From: CBDATG01 sp965200145
GTDB lineage: Bacteria; Chloroflexota; Dehalococcoidia; Lucifugimonadales; Lucifugimonadaceae
NCBI GenBank assembly: GCA_965200145.1
Contig: CBDATG010000002.1
Location: forward strand, 62,001 to 126,000
DNA length: 64,000 nt
Direction: 5' to 3'
The notes under the pieces are model-generated. The model searched no databases. It was given only the letters and a program-made list of their open reading frames with translations, and was not told the DNA's origin. The position numbers were made by a program, and so were the translations under genes. The first letter of the stretch is position 1; each line of letters opens with the position of its first letter. Shown one piece after another: positions 16,603 through 25,885 of the stretch.

Positions 16603-17490
16603 ATGAGCTCAACGCAGTACACGGTAGGCGCATATGAGATATTCGTCATCGACGATCACGTCGGTGATGCCCGCGACCCGGCGGATGTGTTCCCGCGAGT
16701 TTCAGAGAAGCGATGGGCGCGTCACGCCGACTACGCGTTGGAGCCTGATGGAACTTGGCTCGCACAGTGGCGGGGTCACCTGATTCGACGATCAGACGGC
16801 GTTGGCGACAACATATTGGTGGACACTGGCATGGGTCCTGGTCCTTATGACCACGGTCCTGCGAGCGGGGCGTTGCTGACCAATCTTTCGAGCATCAAAC
16901 CAACGCGGGAAGGCTACTTCGGCGGTGGCGGAGACATGACACCAGAGCAGGTTGACCACGTCGTGATCACTCACTGCCATGGAGACCACATTGGCTGGAA
17001 CATGTCAGAGAGTCGTGACGGTTCGCAGGTGCCAACGTTTGCATCCGCCACGTATCACGTTGCTAGGGCGGATTGGGACTTTTATACGGCGGAAGACAAC
17101 GCGAACGATCAGTTCGACCAACAGGTGCGACCGTTAGACGATGCGGGAGTGTTGAACCTAGTGTCCGGTGAGCATGAATTGACGGATGGCATCACGATAC
17201 TTCCCACGAACGGCCACACTCCGGGGCATCAATGCGTGCTGATACGGTCCAACGGCGAGGTCGGTGTATTGACTGGGGACCTGTTTCACAACCTAGCGCA
17301 GATCGTCGAACAGGATTGGTGTCCGGTTTTCGACTGGCGGACCGACCTGTCGACGGCCTCACGTCGTTGGTTGCTGTGGCGTGCGATGGCTGAAGGCTGG
17401 ATAGTGTTCTCAGGTCACTTCCCGACCGGCAGGAGTATCGGCAGGATTGAGCGGGGACAGAACGATCGCCCGCAGTGGCGACCTGTGTAA
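16603..17490 (+). CDS. Metallo-beta-lactamase-fold hydrolase
   Basis: 295 residues with the di-zinc signature HCHGDH at 124-129, the preceding VDTGMGPG loop (~73-80), a later GHTPGH motif (~208-213), TGDLFHN supplying the bridging Asp, and the terminal SGHFP histidine. All ligands of a functional MBL-fold hydrolase are present. Family members are lactonases, thioesterases, glyoxalase II-like enzymes and others; the substrate is not deducible. GGGGAG 8 nt before ATG 16603 supports the start. It is 66 nt downstream of the bicupin gene on the same strand, a pairing that suggests a shared catabolic role. Confidence 0.9.
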   Translation: MSSTQYTVGAYEIFVIDDHVGDARDPADVFPRVSEKRWARHADYALEPDGTWLAQWRGHLIRRSDGVGDNILVDTGMGPGPYDHGPASGALLTNLSSIKPTREGYFGGGGDMTPEQVDHVVITHCHGDHIGWNMSESRDGSQVPTFASATYHVARADWDFYTAEDNANDQFDQQVRPLDDAGVLNLVSGEHELTDGITILPTNGHTPGHQCVLIRSNGEVGVLTGDLFHNLAQIVEQDWCPVFDWRTDLSTASRRWLLWRAMAEGWIVFSGHFPTGRSIGRIERGQNDRPQWRPV

Positions 17491-17575
17491 TCGGGCGGCA
17501 TGGCATCACGCAGGTTATCGTGATGCTGTCGTTAGCACCCGTTCAAAATTGCCCGGCCGGGACTGCGTTGACCGG

Positions 17576-18994
17576 TCAGATGCCGATGTACTTCGCCAGG
17601 TCGGCAATGATTTCGTCGCGATGTTCAGATGTCTTCGCTTCGGCGTAGAGTCTCACCAGAGGCTCCGTGCCAGATAGCCTCGCTACTCCCCAAGATGCGT
17701 CATCATATTCGACACGCAACCCATCGGTCTGGTTGATGGCCACGGCCTGCGCGCCGAAAGTCTGCACTTCAACGTTACTGGTGAGCTTGACAGCGATTCG
17801 GTCGCGGGCGGCCGGATCGAACTCTTCGTCGTTTCGCTTGAACGACCTCGGACCGGTGATTTCGTGTACTTCGGCTAGAAGTTGCGACGGGGACAGTCCA
17901 GTGTGCGCCATGCTTTCAAGGAAGATGAGCGCGCTTAACGGACCGTCTCGCTCTGGAATGTGTCCAGCAAATGCGTAACCGCCGCTCTCCTCGCCGCCGA
18001 TGACGCATCCGTTATCGATCATCGCCGGCCCGACGAACTTGAATCCTACGGGAGTCCGGATACTCACAGCGCCGTGATGTTGCGCGAGCATGTCGACCAT
18101 GGTTGACATCGTGATGGTGGATGCCGCGCCGCCGTTCGCGCGCCGCCGTGACTTGAGATGGTGAAACAGCATGCTGAAGACTTCCAGCGCCGTCTGATAC
18201 TCGCCGTTTTCGTCAACGACACCTAACCTGTCCGCATCGCCGTCAGTTGCGAGACCAACATCGTAACGGCGAGTCCGGACATGGTCTGACAACCCTCTTA
18301 GGTTTTCCTCGATTGGTTCCGGTTGTTTCATCCCCGGAAATGCAGGATTGACTTCGGAGCGCAGCTCGTCAACCGTGGAGCTGCCGCCCGCCAATGCTTG
18401 ATGGAGAACTCCAGCGCCCGAACCGTGCATCGAGTCAACGGCGATGTTGAAGGCCGCATCTCGGATGGCATCTATATCAACGAGGGCAACGAGTGCATCA
18501 ATGTACGGAGTCATCAGGTCACAGGTTGCAATCCTGTGTCCCGACTGCCGCTCGACGGGCGTTTGATGACGTGCTACGGGTAGGAAGGCTTCGATTTTTG
18601 CGACCTCTTCCGGTGATGCACTTCCGCCCTGTGAGGACTTGACCTTGAATCCGTTCCAATTGAACGGATTGTGGCTGGCCGTGATCATTATCCCGATGGC
18701 ACGATGCTGTTGCACGACTGCTAGGCTCAGGGCTGGAGTAGGGATCGGCGAGCCTGAGATCGCAACGTCTCTGATGCCTGCGTCTGCTAACGCCTTTGCA
18801 ACTTCGTATGCGAATTGCTCAGATGCGAAGCGTGTGTCGAAGCCGACTACCGCGCCTTGGTCAACGCGACCCTCGGTCGCTAGATGTGCGGCAACGGCTC
18901 TAGCGCATGTTCTGACGTTGTCGAACGTGAACTCGTCTGCGATTACCGCGCGCCAACCGTCTGTGCCGAAGCTGATGTTGGGGGTGTTGGTCAT
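17576..18994 (-). CDS. Phosphoglucomutase/phosphomannomutase family enzyme
   Basis: A 472-residue alpha-D-phosphohexomutase that interconverts hexose 1- and 6-phosphates. All four family motifs are visible: the phosphoserine loop TASHNPFNWNGFK (Ser107), the metal loop DGDADRLG, the sugar loop GEESGGYAF and the phosphate loop RLSGTEPLVR. The start ATG 18994 overlaps the metK stop as ATGA, so it is the last gene of the pfkB-ahcY-metK operon and translationally coupled. FGTDGWRAV at the N-terminus is like archaeal/actinobacterial PGM/PMM enzymes. Whether glucose, mannose or glucosamine phosphate is preferred cannot be told. Confidence 0.93.
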   Translation of the reverse strand: MTNTPNISFGTDGWRAVIADEFTFDNVRTCARAVAAHLATEGRVDQGAVVGFDTRFASEQFAYEVAKALADAGIRDVAISGSPIPTPALSLAVVQQHRAIGIMITASHNPFNWNGFKVKSSQGGSASPEEVAKIEAFLPVARHQTPVERQSGHRIATCDLMTPYIDALVALVDIDAIRDAAFNIAVDSMHGSGAGVLHQALAGGSSTVDELRSEVNPAFPGMKQPEPIEENLRGLSDHVRTRRYDVGLATDGDADRLGVVDENGEYQTALEVFSMLFHHLKSRRRANGGAASTITMSTMVDMLAQHHGAVSIRTPVGFKFVGPAMIDNGCVIGGEESGGYAFAGHIPERDGPLSALIFLESMAHTGLSPSQLLAEVHEITGPRSFKRNDEEFDPAARDRIAVKLTSNVEVQTFGAQAVAINQTDGLRVEYDDASWGVARLSGTEPLVRLYAEAKTSEHRDEIIADLAKYIGI

Positions 18995-20148
18995 GCCGCG
19001 TTTGCAAGCTGCTCTGCCGCATCGGTCGTTTCCCACGGCAGGTCGAGGTCCGATCGTCCGAAATGTCCGAACGCGGCGACATCACGATAAATCGGGCGCA
19101 GCAGGTCCAGTCCGTCAATGATGGCTCGAGGCCTGAGATCGAAATGTCTTTCGGCGGTCTGCGCAATTTGCGTGTCGGGGATTTTCCCAGTGTGATGAGT
19201 GTCGACCATTATGGAGACGGGATCGGCGACACCGATGGCGTAAGCGATCTGAACTTCCGCACGGTCTGCAAGTCCCGCGGCGACGATGTTCTTGGCTACG
19301 TATCTTGCGGCATATGCTCCAGACCTGTCGACCTTAGAGGGGTCTTTGCCAGAGAACGCACCGCCGCCATGTCGCGCGCTACCACCATATGAATCCACGA
19401 TTATCTTGCGCCCGGTCAAACCCGCGTCTCCGTGCGGTCCGCCGATCGCGAAGTTGCCACTAGGATTGATCTTGATCTTGGTATTGTTATCGACAAGGTC
19501 GTCGGGAACGACTGGACTAATGACCTTGGAGATTAGTTCATCGGCGATGACTTCTTGGTCGATTCCGGGTTCGTGCCAAGAAGATATGACGATGGTGTCG
19601 ATGCGCTGAGGTTTGTGGTTATGCGAGTACTCAACAGTTACTTGGCTCTTCGCATCGGGACGGAGGAAGGGGATGTCGCCATTGCGTCGGGCGAGAGATG
19701 TTGCGCGGGTCAGTCGGTGGGCAATCGCGATGGGAAGCGGCATCAGCTCTTCGGTCTCGTTGACCGCGTATCCGATCATTATCCCCTGATCGCCTGCGCC
19801 TTGGTCCAGGTCCGCGCTGCCAACCGCCGCGCTTATATCCGGAGACTGCTGGTGAATATAGATGCTGACATCTGCGCCCTGTGCGTCGAAGTTGTATTCT
19901 GGTTTGGTGTAGCCGATATCGGAGATCACAGATCGCGCTAGTGCCTCGTAGTCGATATCAGACTCGGTCGTGACTTCTCCGTACAACCACATGCGGTTGG
20001 AGGTGCAAGAAGTCTCGCACGCAACGCGAGAAGAAGGGTCGTCGCGCAATGCCGCGTCGACTACTGCATCTGAGACTTGGTCGCAGATCTTGTCTGGATG
20101 ACCGTCAGAAACCGATTCAGACGTCAGCAGGTAGTTTGTTGGGTTCAT
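18991..20148 (-). CDS. metK: S-adenosylmethionine synthetase
   Basis: 385 residues; makes SAM from methionine and ATP. It has the N-terminal SESVSDGHPDKICDQVSDAVVD signature, the GAGDQGIMIGYA hexapeptide-like motif and GGPHGDAGLTGRKIIVDSYGG followed by HGGGAFSGKDPSKVDRS, the phosphate loop and catalytic lysines. ATG 20148 shares one base with the ahcY stop (TGATG) and the end overlaps the hexomutase start (ATGA), giving a fully coupled operon. The typical bacterial length is ~385-400. Confidence 0.97.
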   Translation of the reverse strand: MNPTNYLLTSESVSDGHPDKICDQVSDAVVDAALRDDPSSRVACETSCTSNRMWLYGEVTTESDIDYEALARSVISDIGYTKPEYNFDAQGADVSIYIHQQSPDISAAVGSADLDQGAGDQGIMIGYAVNETEELMPLPIAIAHRLTRATSLARRNGDIPFLRPDAKSQVTVEYSHNHKPQRIDTIVISSWHEPGIDQEVIADELISKVISPVVPDDLVDNNTKIKINPSGNFAIGGPHGDAGLTGRKIIVDSYGGSARHGGGAFSGKDPSKVDRSGAYAARYVAKNIVAAGLADRAEVQIAYAIGVADPVSIMVDTHHTGKIPDTQIAQTAERHFDLRPRAIIDGLDLLRPIYRDVAAFGHFGRSDLDLPWETTDAAEQLANAA

Positions 20149-21401
20149 CAAGTTCCGGACTCCCAGGAGTTGAGGTACTTGAACTGTGCAGGTGTCAGTT
20201 CGTCGAATGCCATTCCCATTGATCTCAGTTTGAGCGCAGCGATGTCTTTATCGATCTCTTCCGGCAACGTGTAGACGCCAGGCTCCATCGTTTGATGATT
20301 GTTGATGATGTGCTCGGCGGCGAGGGCTTGGTTCGCAAAGCTCATGTCCATCACGCTAGGAGGATGGCCTTCCGCAGCTGCGAGGTTAACCAGTCTGCCT
20401 TCTGCTAACAGGTAGACCCGACGACCGTCTTCGATGACGTATTCCTCAACGAACGGCCTGATAGTGCGTTTTGATTCCGACATCTCGTCCAATGCGTCGA
20501 TGTTCACCTCTACGTTGAAGTGTCCTGAGTTGGCGACCACCGCGCCGTCTTTCATTGTTTCGAAGTGTTGCGCGTCTATCGCGTGCAGTCCGCCCGTGAC
20601 TGTGAGGAAGATATCGCCCTGTGGAGCCGCTTCGTTCATGGACATCACACGATGGCCGTCCATCACCGCTTCCAACGCCCGCACGGGGTCTATCTCGCAA
20701 ACGACGGTATGGGCACCGAGTCCGCGAGCCCTGTCGGCGAATCCGCGTCCGCACCAGCCGTAGCCGATAACTACAACCGTCTTGCCCGTGATGAGCATGT
20801 TGGTGGCGCGGATTATGCCATCCAACGTGCTCTGGCCAGTGCCATAACGGTTGTCGAACATGTGCTTGGTCATTGAATCATTGACGGCGACTATCGGGTA
20901 AGCCAACTTGCCCTCGGCGTGTAGTGCCTTCAGCCTGATCACGCCAGTTGTGGTCTCTTCCATCCCACCGATGGCATGTTCCAGGAGGTGTTGCTTCTCG
21001 GAATGTAGCACTGCGACTAGGTCTGCGCCGTCGTCGATTGTGACTTGGGGTGCAGTGTCTGCCGCGGCGTTGATGTGGGCGTAATAGGTCTCGGAGTCCT
21101 CGCCGTTACGTGCGAAGACGGGAATGCCTTGATCAACAAGGTAAGCCGCGATGTCGTCTTGAGTAGATAAGGGGTTTGAGGCACACAACACCAACTTCGC
21201 GCCTCCGGCCTTAAGCGTCAATGCCAGGTTGGCCGTCTCGGAAGTCACATGGAGGCACGCGGCGATCTTTACCTCATTTAGCGGCTGTGTTGCGGCGAAT
21301 CGTTCCCGGATCCCTCGCAACACTGGCATCTCCTGTTCTGCCCATTGAGCCCGTAACTCGCCTTGATGACCCAAGCTACGATCGGTTATGTCAAATTGCA
21401 T
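20148..21401 (-). CDS. ahcY: S-adenosylhomocysteinase
   Basis: 417-residue NAD-dependent enzyme hydrolysing SAH to adenosine and homocysteine. It shows HVTSETANLALTLKAGGA, the conserved NSMTKHMFDNRYGTGQS with catalytic Lys/Asp and Asn, and the NAD-binding GYGWCGRGFADRARGLGA. It lacks the ~40-residue insertion of many bacterial and eukaryotic enzymes, so it belongs to the short type seen in archaea, Thermotoga and some Chloroflexota. ATG 21401 has GGAGGA upstream at a 7-nt spacing. Its product adenosine is the likely substrate of the kinase encoded immediately upstream. Confidence 0.97.
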   Translation of the reverse strand: MQFDITDRSLGHQGELRAQWAEQEMPVLRGIRERFAATQPLNEVKIAACLHVTSETANLALTLKAGGAKLVLCASNPLSTQDDIAAYLVDQGIPVFARNGEDSETYYAHINAAADTAPQVTIDDGADLVAVLHSEKQHLLEHAIGGMEETTTGVIRLKALHAEGKLAYPIVAVNDSMTKHMFDNRYGTGQSTLDGIIRATNMLITGKTVVVIGYGWCGRGFADRARGLGAHTVVCEIDPVRALEAVMDGHRVMSMNEAAPQGDIFLTVTGGLHAIDAQHFETMKDGAVVANSGHFNVEVNIDALDEMSESKRTIRPFVEEYVIEDGRRVYLLAEGRLVNLAAAEGHPPSVMDMSFANQALAAEHIINNHQTMEPGVYTLPEEIDKDIAALKLRSMGMAFDELTPAQFKYLNSWESGT

Positions 21402-21491
21402 CAGCAAATCCTCCAGCAGGGTAGGGATCAGTCATCGTAGTTGCTCAGTTCGTTCAACCGTCTTGGCATCACACGTTAACGCCGCGGCGAG

Positions 21492-22454
21492 TTACCGCTT
21501 GCGCCCAGCCATGGTCCGCACCCTCAAGAAGCCGTCGGTATCAGATTGGCCACGGTAGCGGGTGAGTTCTGCGAATTGGTCATATCTCTCACGGATGCGC
21601 TCTGGATCCAAGTAAGCGAGATTCCCAAGCCCGAAGTCTTGTACAGTCAACGACGCGATCGTAGAGCCTGCCATTACGGCGTTGCGCAGCTCTTCGTGGT
21701 CGTACATGTCTACGTTTGCGAGGTAACCGACGAAACCGCCGGCGAATGAATCGCCGGCTCCCGTCGGGTCGATGACATCAATCAGTGGGAACGCCGGAGC
21801 GGCGAATTGGAGTTCTGCCCCGAATAGAGCGACACCGTACTCGCCGCGTTTGATGACGGCGTACTCGATTCCCATCTCCAACATCGCGTGAGCAGCACGC
21901 GCTATGCCGAGTTCTCCAGTGAGCATCAACGCCTCGGCTTCATTGATGATGGCAATATCTAGATTCTCGATCGTGTTGACCAGTTGGTCGCGGTTTTCGG
22001 TTATCCAGTGATTCATGGTGTCGCCGGCGACGAGCTTGGGACGAGCGTCCAGAGAACGGAGCGTCATTAGCTGTAGGCCGGGGTCGCCATTCGCGAGGAA
22101 AATCATGTCGGGACGGGCGTGCGGGTCTTTGATCGAGGGCTCGTACCCAACCAAGACGTTCAGGTCGGTCTGGATCGTCTGCGCAGAGTTCAGGTCGTCG
22201 GTGTATCGCCCTGCCCAGTGGAACGTCATGCCGTCGGCGTGTTCTACGCCGGATGTGTCTATCCCGTGGTCAGAGAACAGCTGTAGGTCCGATGCTTCAA
22301 AGTCGTTGCCAACGACGCTGACCATGGCGACATCGCAAAAGTAGCTGGCGGCTACGGCGAAGTAAGAAGCAGAGCCGCCCAGTTGGCGAGTTCGCGCACC
22401 TGAGGGAGTTTCCACATCGTCGTACGCAACAGTGCCAAAAACCAGAACGGTCAT
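21492..22454 (-). CDS. PfkB-family kinase, probably adenosine/nucleoside kinase
   Basis: 320 residues of the ribokinase/PfkB fold. The N-terminal half has GGSASYFAVAASYF (substrate region with GG motif), NEAEALMLTG is mid-domain, and the C-terminal signature DPTGAGDSFAGGFVGYL includes the catalytic Asp in GAGD. It is the first gene of the SAM-cycle operon, 90 nt before ahcY. Since ahcY is reversible and pulled by removal of adenosine, a kinase that phosphorylates adenosine to AMP would fit; this is inference from position, as PfkB members also act on sugars. No Shine-Dalgarno is evident before ATG 22454. Confidence 0.88.
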   Translation of the reverse strand: MTVLVFGTVAYDDVETPSGARTRQLGGSASYFAVAASYFCDVAMVSVVGNDFEASDLQLFSDHGIDTSGVEHADGMTFHWAGRYTDDLNSAQTIQTDLNVLVGYEPSIKDPHARPDMIFLANGDPGLQLMTLRSLDARPKLVAGDTMNHWITENRDQLVNTIENLDIAIINEAEALMLTGELGIARAAHAMLEMGIEYAVIKRGEYGVALFGAELQFAAPAFPLIDVIDPTGAGDSFAGGFVGYLANVDMYDHEELRNAVMAGSTIASLTVQDFGLGNLAYLDPERIRERYDQFAELTRYRGQSDTDGFLRVRTMAGRKR

Positions 22455-22526
22455 GACAGACCGACCCGTTGAGAAACACGGTGTGGGACGGGCAACGAGT
22501 CCGCAGTTTCGGCGATTAGATGCTGG

Positions 22527-22575
22527 AGCTTCAGCGTGAAGTTAAGCAATGCCTGAAGGCCAATGCGCTGAAGCT
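22527..22575. repeat. 10-bp perfect inverted repeat after the pfkB-operon start
   Basis: AGCTTCAGCG (22527-22536) and CGCTGAAGCT (22566-22575) form a perfect 10-bp stem around a 29-nt loop, in the gap between the rhodanese end (22585) and the kinase start (22454). On the minus strand it precedes the kinase operon. It could be a terminator for the rhodanese transcript without a T run, or a regulatory stem; it is the main structure in this gap. Confidence 0.4.
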
Positions 22576-22584
22576 GAATGAGCA

Positions 22585-22932
22585 TCACATGCCCTTTTCA
22601 TGCGGCAAGCCGGCGGCGATCCAAGCACCAGTTCCATCTTCAATGTTGTACAGGCGGCTGGTGTCAGCGCCCATTGCGGCCGCATACTCGGCCGCCAATC
22701 CGCTCCGGGCACCAACCTCGCATATGAACAACAAGCCGCCGTCTGCTGGCAATTCGTCGAATCGGGGGATTATGTCGTCAACCGGTATCCACATCGCGCC
22801 AGCGACATGCCCTGCCATCCACTCGTCTTCGTTGCGGACATCGACAACCGTTGCGCCGCCTTTCTGGAGTATTTCGTTAGCTTCGCTTGAAGTTATCCGG
22901 GCGTAAGGCTCACCTGGTACTTGTCTAACCAT
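22585..22932 (-). CDS. Rhodanese-like protein
   Basis: About 115 residues if started at ATG 22932. It contains the rhodanese fold: DVRNEDEWMAGHVAGAMWIP (the CH2 motif equivalent) and the active-site loop F-I-C-E-V-G-A-R-S-G with the catalytic cysteine and a 6-residue anion-binding loop. It may transfer sulfane sulfur or serve as a protein-interaction module. The reading frame stays open upstream to a GTG at 23058 overlapping the previous gene by 17 nt, so a longer N-terminus is possible; no start has a convincing Shine-Dalgarno. Co-directional with the upstream membrane protein. Confidence 0.8.
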   Translation of the reverse strand: MVRQVPGEPYARITSSEANEILQKGGATVVDVRNEDEWMAGHVAGAMWIPVDDIIPRFDELPADGGLLFICEVGARSGLAAEYAAAMGADTSRLYNIEDGTGAWIAAGLPHEKGM

Positions 22933-23041
22933 GTCATCTAGTCCGTGAGTTGCGATGTCGGCCCGCGCTTGCGCGACCTGATCGATTCTATCTGACTGGC
23001 ACGAAATGCGACTCGTTGGGTGTAAACGCCGTTGGCACCGG

Positions 23042-23839
23042 TTAGACGAGTCTCTCACCAGTCAGGAATCCCGTCACGGATCTAAGCAAGTCCAAAGGTC
23101 CGAACGCCACGACCAGGAACGGGACCGCGGCGATTCCTGCCAGGACACAGACGTAGGCGGCGGACCTAATGCGTTGATCGTTGATCGAGCCACCGGCGGG
23201 GTCCTTGATCCAAACCCACGCATTAAGTCCCGTAAGGATCACGAAGACGATCGCGCCGAGTGCGCCTGCGTAGACGATGTTGACCATGTAGAGGTACCCG
23301 CTGAAGAACGAGCCGAGGAACTCTTGTGTGAATGCGGAAGCCCAAAGGCCCGGTTTGAGACCTTCGAAGAAATCGAAGAATATGAGTATGGTCAAAGGAA
23401 GCGTCAAACCTATGAGTAGGGGTGTTGCGATGATGCTGACTACGCCCGAGCCTAACCACATGAACGGGTTGGATGCGGTCGACCGGGAGATGGCGACGAG
23501 GTTTGTCAATCCCGCACCGACGACGGCACCGCTAAAGATGTACGCAGTTGAGGCCCGAAAGAAGTTGGCGAGGTCGGGCCTGAAGAATCTGAAACCGAAT
23601 TCGCGCGCTCCGTCGTCCGCGATGGTTACGGCGATACCGAGGAATCCCACAAAGAATGCGACCATGATGCCAATCACAGCACCGACCAGCGTCATGCGTT
23701 TGCGTAGTTCATGATCGGCGCCTCGACGGGTGGATTCCAGCGAGCGCAGTTCATCAAGGCGTTGCTTGCCGCTTAATGCAGGAGCGTCTGCCGAAGTCCG
23801 CGTATCGTCAACCGTGAGTTGGCTTGCGTGTTCGCTCAT
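23042..23839 (-). CDS. Integral membrane protein, unrecognised
   Basis: 265 residues. The N-terminal ~48 residues are hydrophilic (charged, likely cytosolic), followed by about five membrane segments: residues ~51-75 (AVIGIMVAFFVGFLGIAV), ~95-118, ~130-157, ~182-210 and ~228-250. The C-terminus is short and basic. I do not recognise the family. The gene is upstream of, and just overlaps or abuts, the rhodanese, so a shared transcript is likely. No metal or nucleotide motifs are apparent. Confidence 0.7.
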   Translation of the reverse strand: MSEHASQLTVDDTRTSADAPALSGKQRLDELRSLESTRRGADHELRKRMTLVGAVIGIMVAFFVGFLGIAVTIADDGAREFGFRFFRPDLANFFRASTAYIFSGAVVGAGLTNLVAISRSTASNPFMWLGSGVVSIIATPLLIGLTLPLTILIFFDFFEGLKPGLWASAFTQEFLGSFFSGYLYMVNIVYAGALGAIVFVILTGLNAWVWIKDPAGGSINDQRIRSAAYVCVLAGIAAVPFLVVAFGPLDLLRSVTGFLTGERLV

Positions 23840-23928
23840 GGACTCAATTGTGCAATGCGCGGGTTACAAAGCCGTCGCGAACGCGCTTTGACGGCGGCAG
23901 ACGCGAATGGCGCGCTGGACGGAGGTGG

Positions 23929-24723
23929 CTACTGCCCAGTGAATACGGGAGCGCGTTTTGACTTGAACGCCTCAACGCCTTCTGCGAAGTCTTCCGAGTC
24001 GAACACTCTGAACTGGATGGAACGTTCCTCATCAGTCAGGGAGGCAGTGTCGGGTCGGCTGCTGAGACGGCGGATCATGAGCTTGTGGTCTCTAGCGGCA
24101 AGAGGGGCACCGTTCGCGATTCCAGTTGCGATATCTGAAACGTCTTCGTCGAATGAGTCGTCAGCTCCGGCCACGATTTGGGAGATGATTCCCGACCGCA
24201 TGGCGAACTGTGCATCGACGATTTGTCCAGTCAACAGCAGGTGCTTGACCGTCGCGATGCCCGCAACTGCTATGAGTCGACGCAGCTCATCCCATCCGGC
24301 GGTCAAACCGAGCCGCGAGACAGGAATGCCGAATCTGGAACTAGGTGTTGCGATGCGGATGTCGGTCGCGGCAGCTAGCTCGAGCCCTCCGCCGACGCAG
24401 TAGCCATCAATCGCTGCAACGGTCGGCACTTCGCAGTTCTCGATCATATCGAGCGCGCCGTCAAATGCTTCGGCATATCGGGCCGCCGATGTTGAGTCGT
24501 AGCGATGTTCGTCGAAGTCCTTGATGTCAGCGCCGGCCGAGAACGCCTTGCCTCCAGCACCTCGAATCACAATGCAGCGCACTCTCTCGCCACACTGCAG
24601 TCCGGAAAATATCTCGGCGAGCTGTAACCACATTTCGTACGAGATGGCGTTGCGCCGTTCCGGACGGTTCAACGTGACCGTTGCAATGTTGTCGGCCTTG
24701 TGAAGGAGTATGTGATTCTGCAT
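23929..24723 (-). CDS. Enoyl-CoA hydratase/isomerase family protein
   Basis: 264 residues of the crotonase fold. VTLNRPERRNAISYEMW is the typical N-terminal strand, GAGGKAFSAGADIKDFDE forms the oxyanion hole with the A-G-A-D acidic loop, and GYCVGGGLELAAATDIRIATPSSRFGIPVSRLGL gives the second oxyanion segment and the oxyanion Gly; Glu residues of classical hydratases are partly conserved (GLELA...). Substrate not determinable: hydratase, isomerase or other crotonase reaction. ATG 24723 is preferred to the longer frame. It follows the ABC operon on the same strand, with ~100 nt between. Confidence 0.9.
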   Translation of the reverse strand: MQNHILLHKADNIATVTLNRPERRNAISYEMWLQLAEIFSGLQCGERVRCIVIRGAGGKAFSAGADIKDFDEHRYDSTSAARYAEAFDGALDMIENCEVPTVAAIDGYCVGGGLELAAATDIRIATPSSRFGIPVSRLGLTAGWDELRRLIAVAGIATVKHLLLTGQIVDAQFAMRSGIISQIVAGADDSFDEDVSDIATGIANGAPLAARDHKLMIRRLSSRPDTASLTDEERSIQFRVFDSEDFAEGVEAFKSKRAPVFTGQ

Positions 24724-24827
24724 CGGTAGTCCTGATGACGTTGCGTCAATAAATCTCGGTGGGTGAGGCGCCGCCAATTTTGGAACTGCCCGCTAGTAGC
24801 ACTCTGGCGCACCAAGCCGAGGCGCGA

Positions 24828-25885
24828 TCACCTGGCGAAAACATCTCGCAGGTCGTGGTCCGAGAACTCGGCGGAGTCGTCGTGCAGGTAGCATCTGCTG
24901 ACGCGGTGTTCGCCGTTGCGGAAGAGCGGCGGCGAGGTTTGGCGGCAACGCTCCATCGCGCTCGGGCAACGATCATAGAAGTTGCAACCCTCGGTCGCGA
25001 TATCAGGGGAGAAAGTGGATTCGTCGGTCGTGCCCCACTGTGTGTCAGGGTCAGGGTGCGGAATGGAATCGACCAGTTGCTGGGTGTAAGGATGCGTCGG
25101 CGAGTTGATGACTTCCTCCACGCTACCGGCTTCTGCCACGCGCCCTTGATACATGATGATGATGTTTTCGGCGAGCTGGTAAGCAGTGGTCAAATCGTGC
25201 GTGATGTAGAGCACCGATATCTTAAGTCGGTCGTTCATCTCGCGCAACGTCTCCAGTATCGTGGCGCGCAAAGAAGCATCAACCATCGAGACGGGTTCAT
25301 CCGCGACGATGATTTTTGGTTCTAGCATCACCGCGCGTGCGACCATTACGCGTTGCCGCTGTCCGCCGCTGAGCTGATGCGGGTATCGGCCTAGCGTCTC
25401 GTCAGGTCGCAGTCCAACTGTGCGCAACGCGTTGAGGATGATCTCGTGCCCCTCGTCGCGGGATTCGCCAGCTTGTAACGCCGAATTGGAGTCCGCAACA
25501 CGTGGTCGACTTTGTAGAAGGGATTGTAAGACTCGAATGGGTCCTGAAACACTACCTGGACCTCGCGTCTGAATCTCTCGTGCGCTCTCCGATTCATGGT
25601 TGCGATGTCTTCGCCGCGGTAGAGCACGCGGCCTGATGTCGGGCGCACTAGGCCGAGTATCGTGCGTGCTAGCGTCGTTTTCCCACTGCCGCTCTCGCCA
25701 GCAATCGCCGTTATCGTCGGAGGCTCCCAAGGAACTGACAGAGTGACAGTGTCCAGAGCGTGCGTGTAACTCTTGCGAAAAGTTCCCGACTCATAGGTCT
25801 TGGATACGGCATCAGCCAAAAGTAACTGAGAGTCGTTTGGGACTTCCGAGGCATCCAACTCGCGGTCTGTCGAGACGGTGGTCAT
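24828..25885 (-). pseudogene. dppF: DppF/OppF-like ATPase, frameshifted
   Basis: Last gene of the leftward peptide-type ABC operon. The N-terminal half (from ATG 25885, overlapping the previous stop as ATGA) has Walker A GESGSGKTT, and ends at ...RRYKLAN. The C-terminal half is in another frame from SRDEGHEI onward, with LSGGQRQRVMVARA signature, ADEPVSMVDAS Walker B, H-loop ITHDLTT and the zinc-like Cys-rich oligopeptide C-terminal segment CNFYDRCPSAMERC. The break is near 25461-25465; a single added base rejoins both parts into a ~352-residue protein closely matching the intact homologue at 34452-35531. Real mutation or sequencing error. If real, the operon must rely on the other ATPase. 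Confidence 0.85.
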
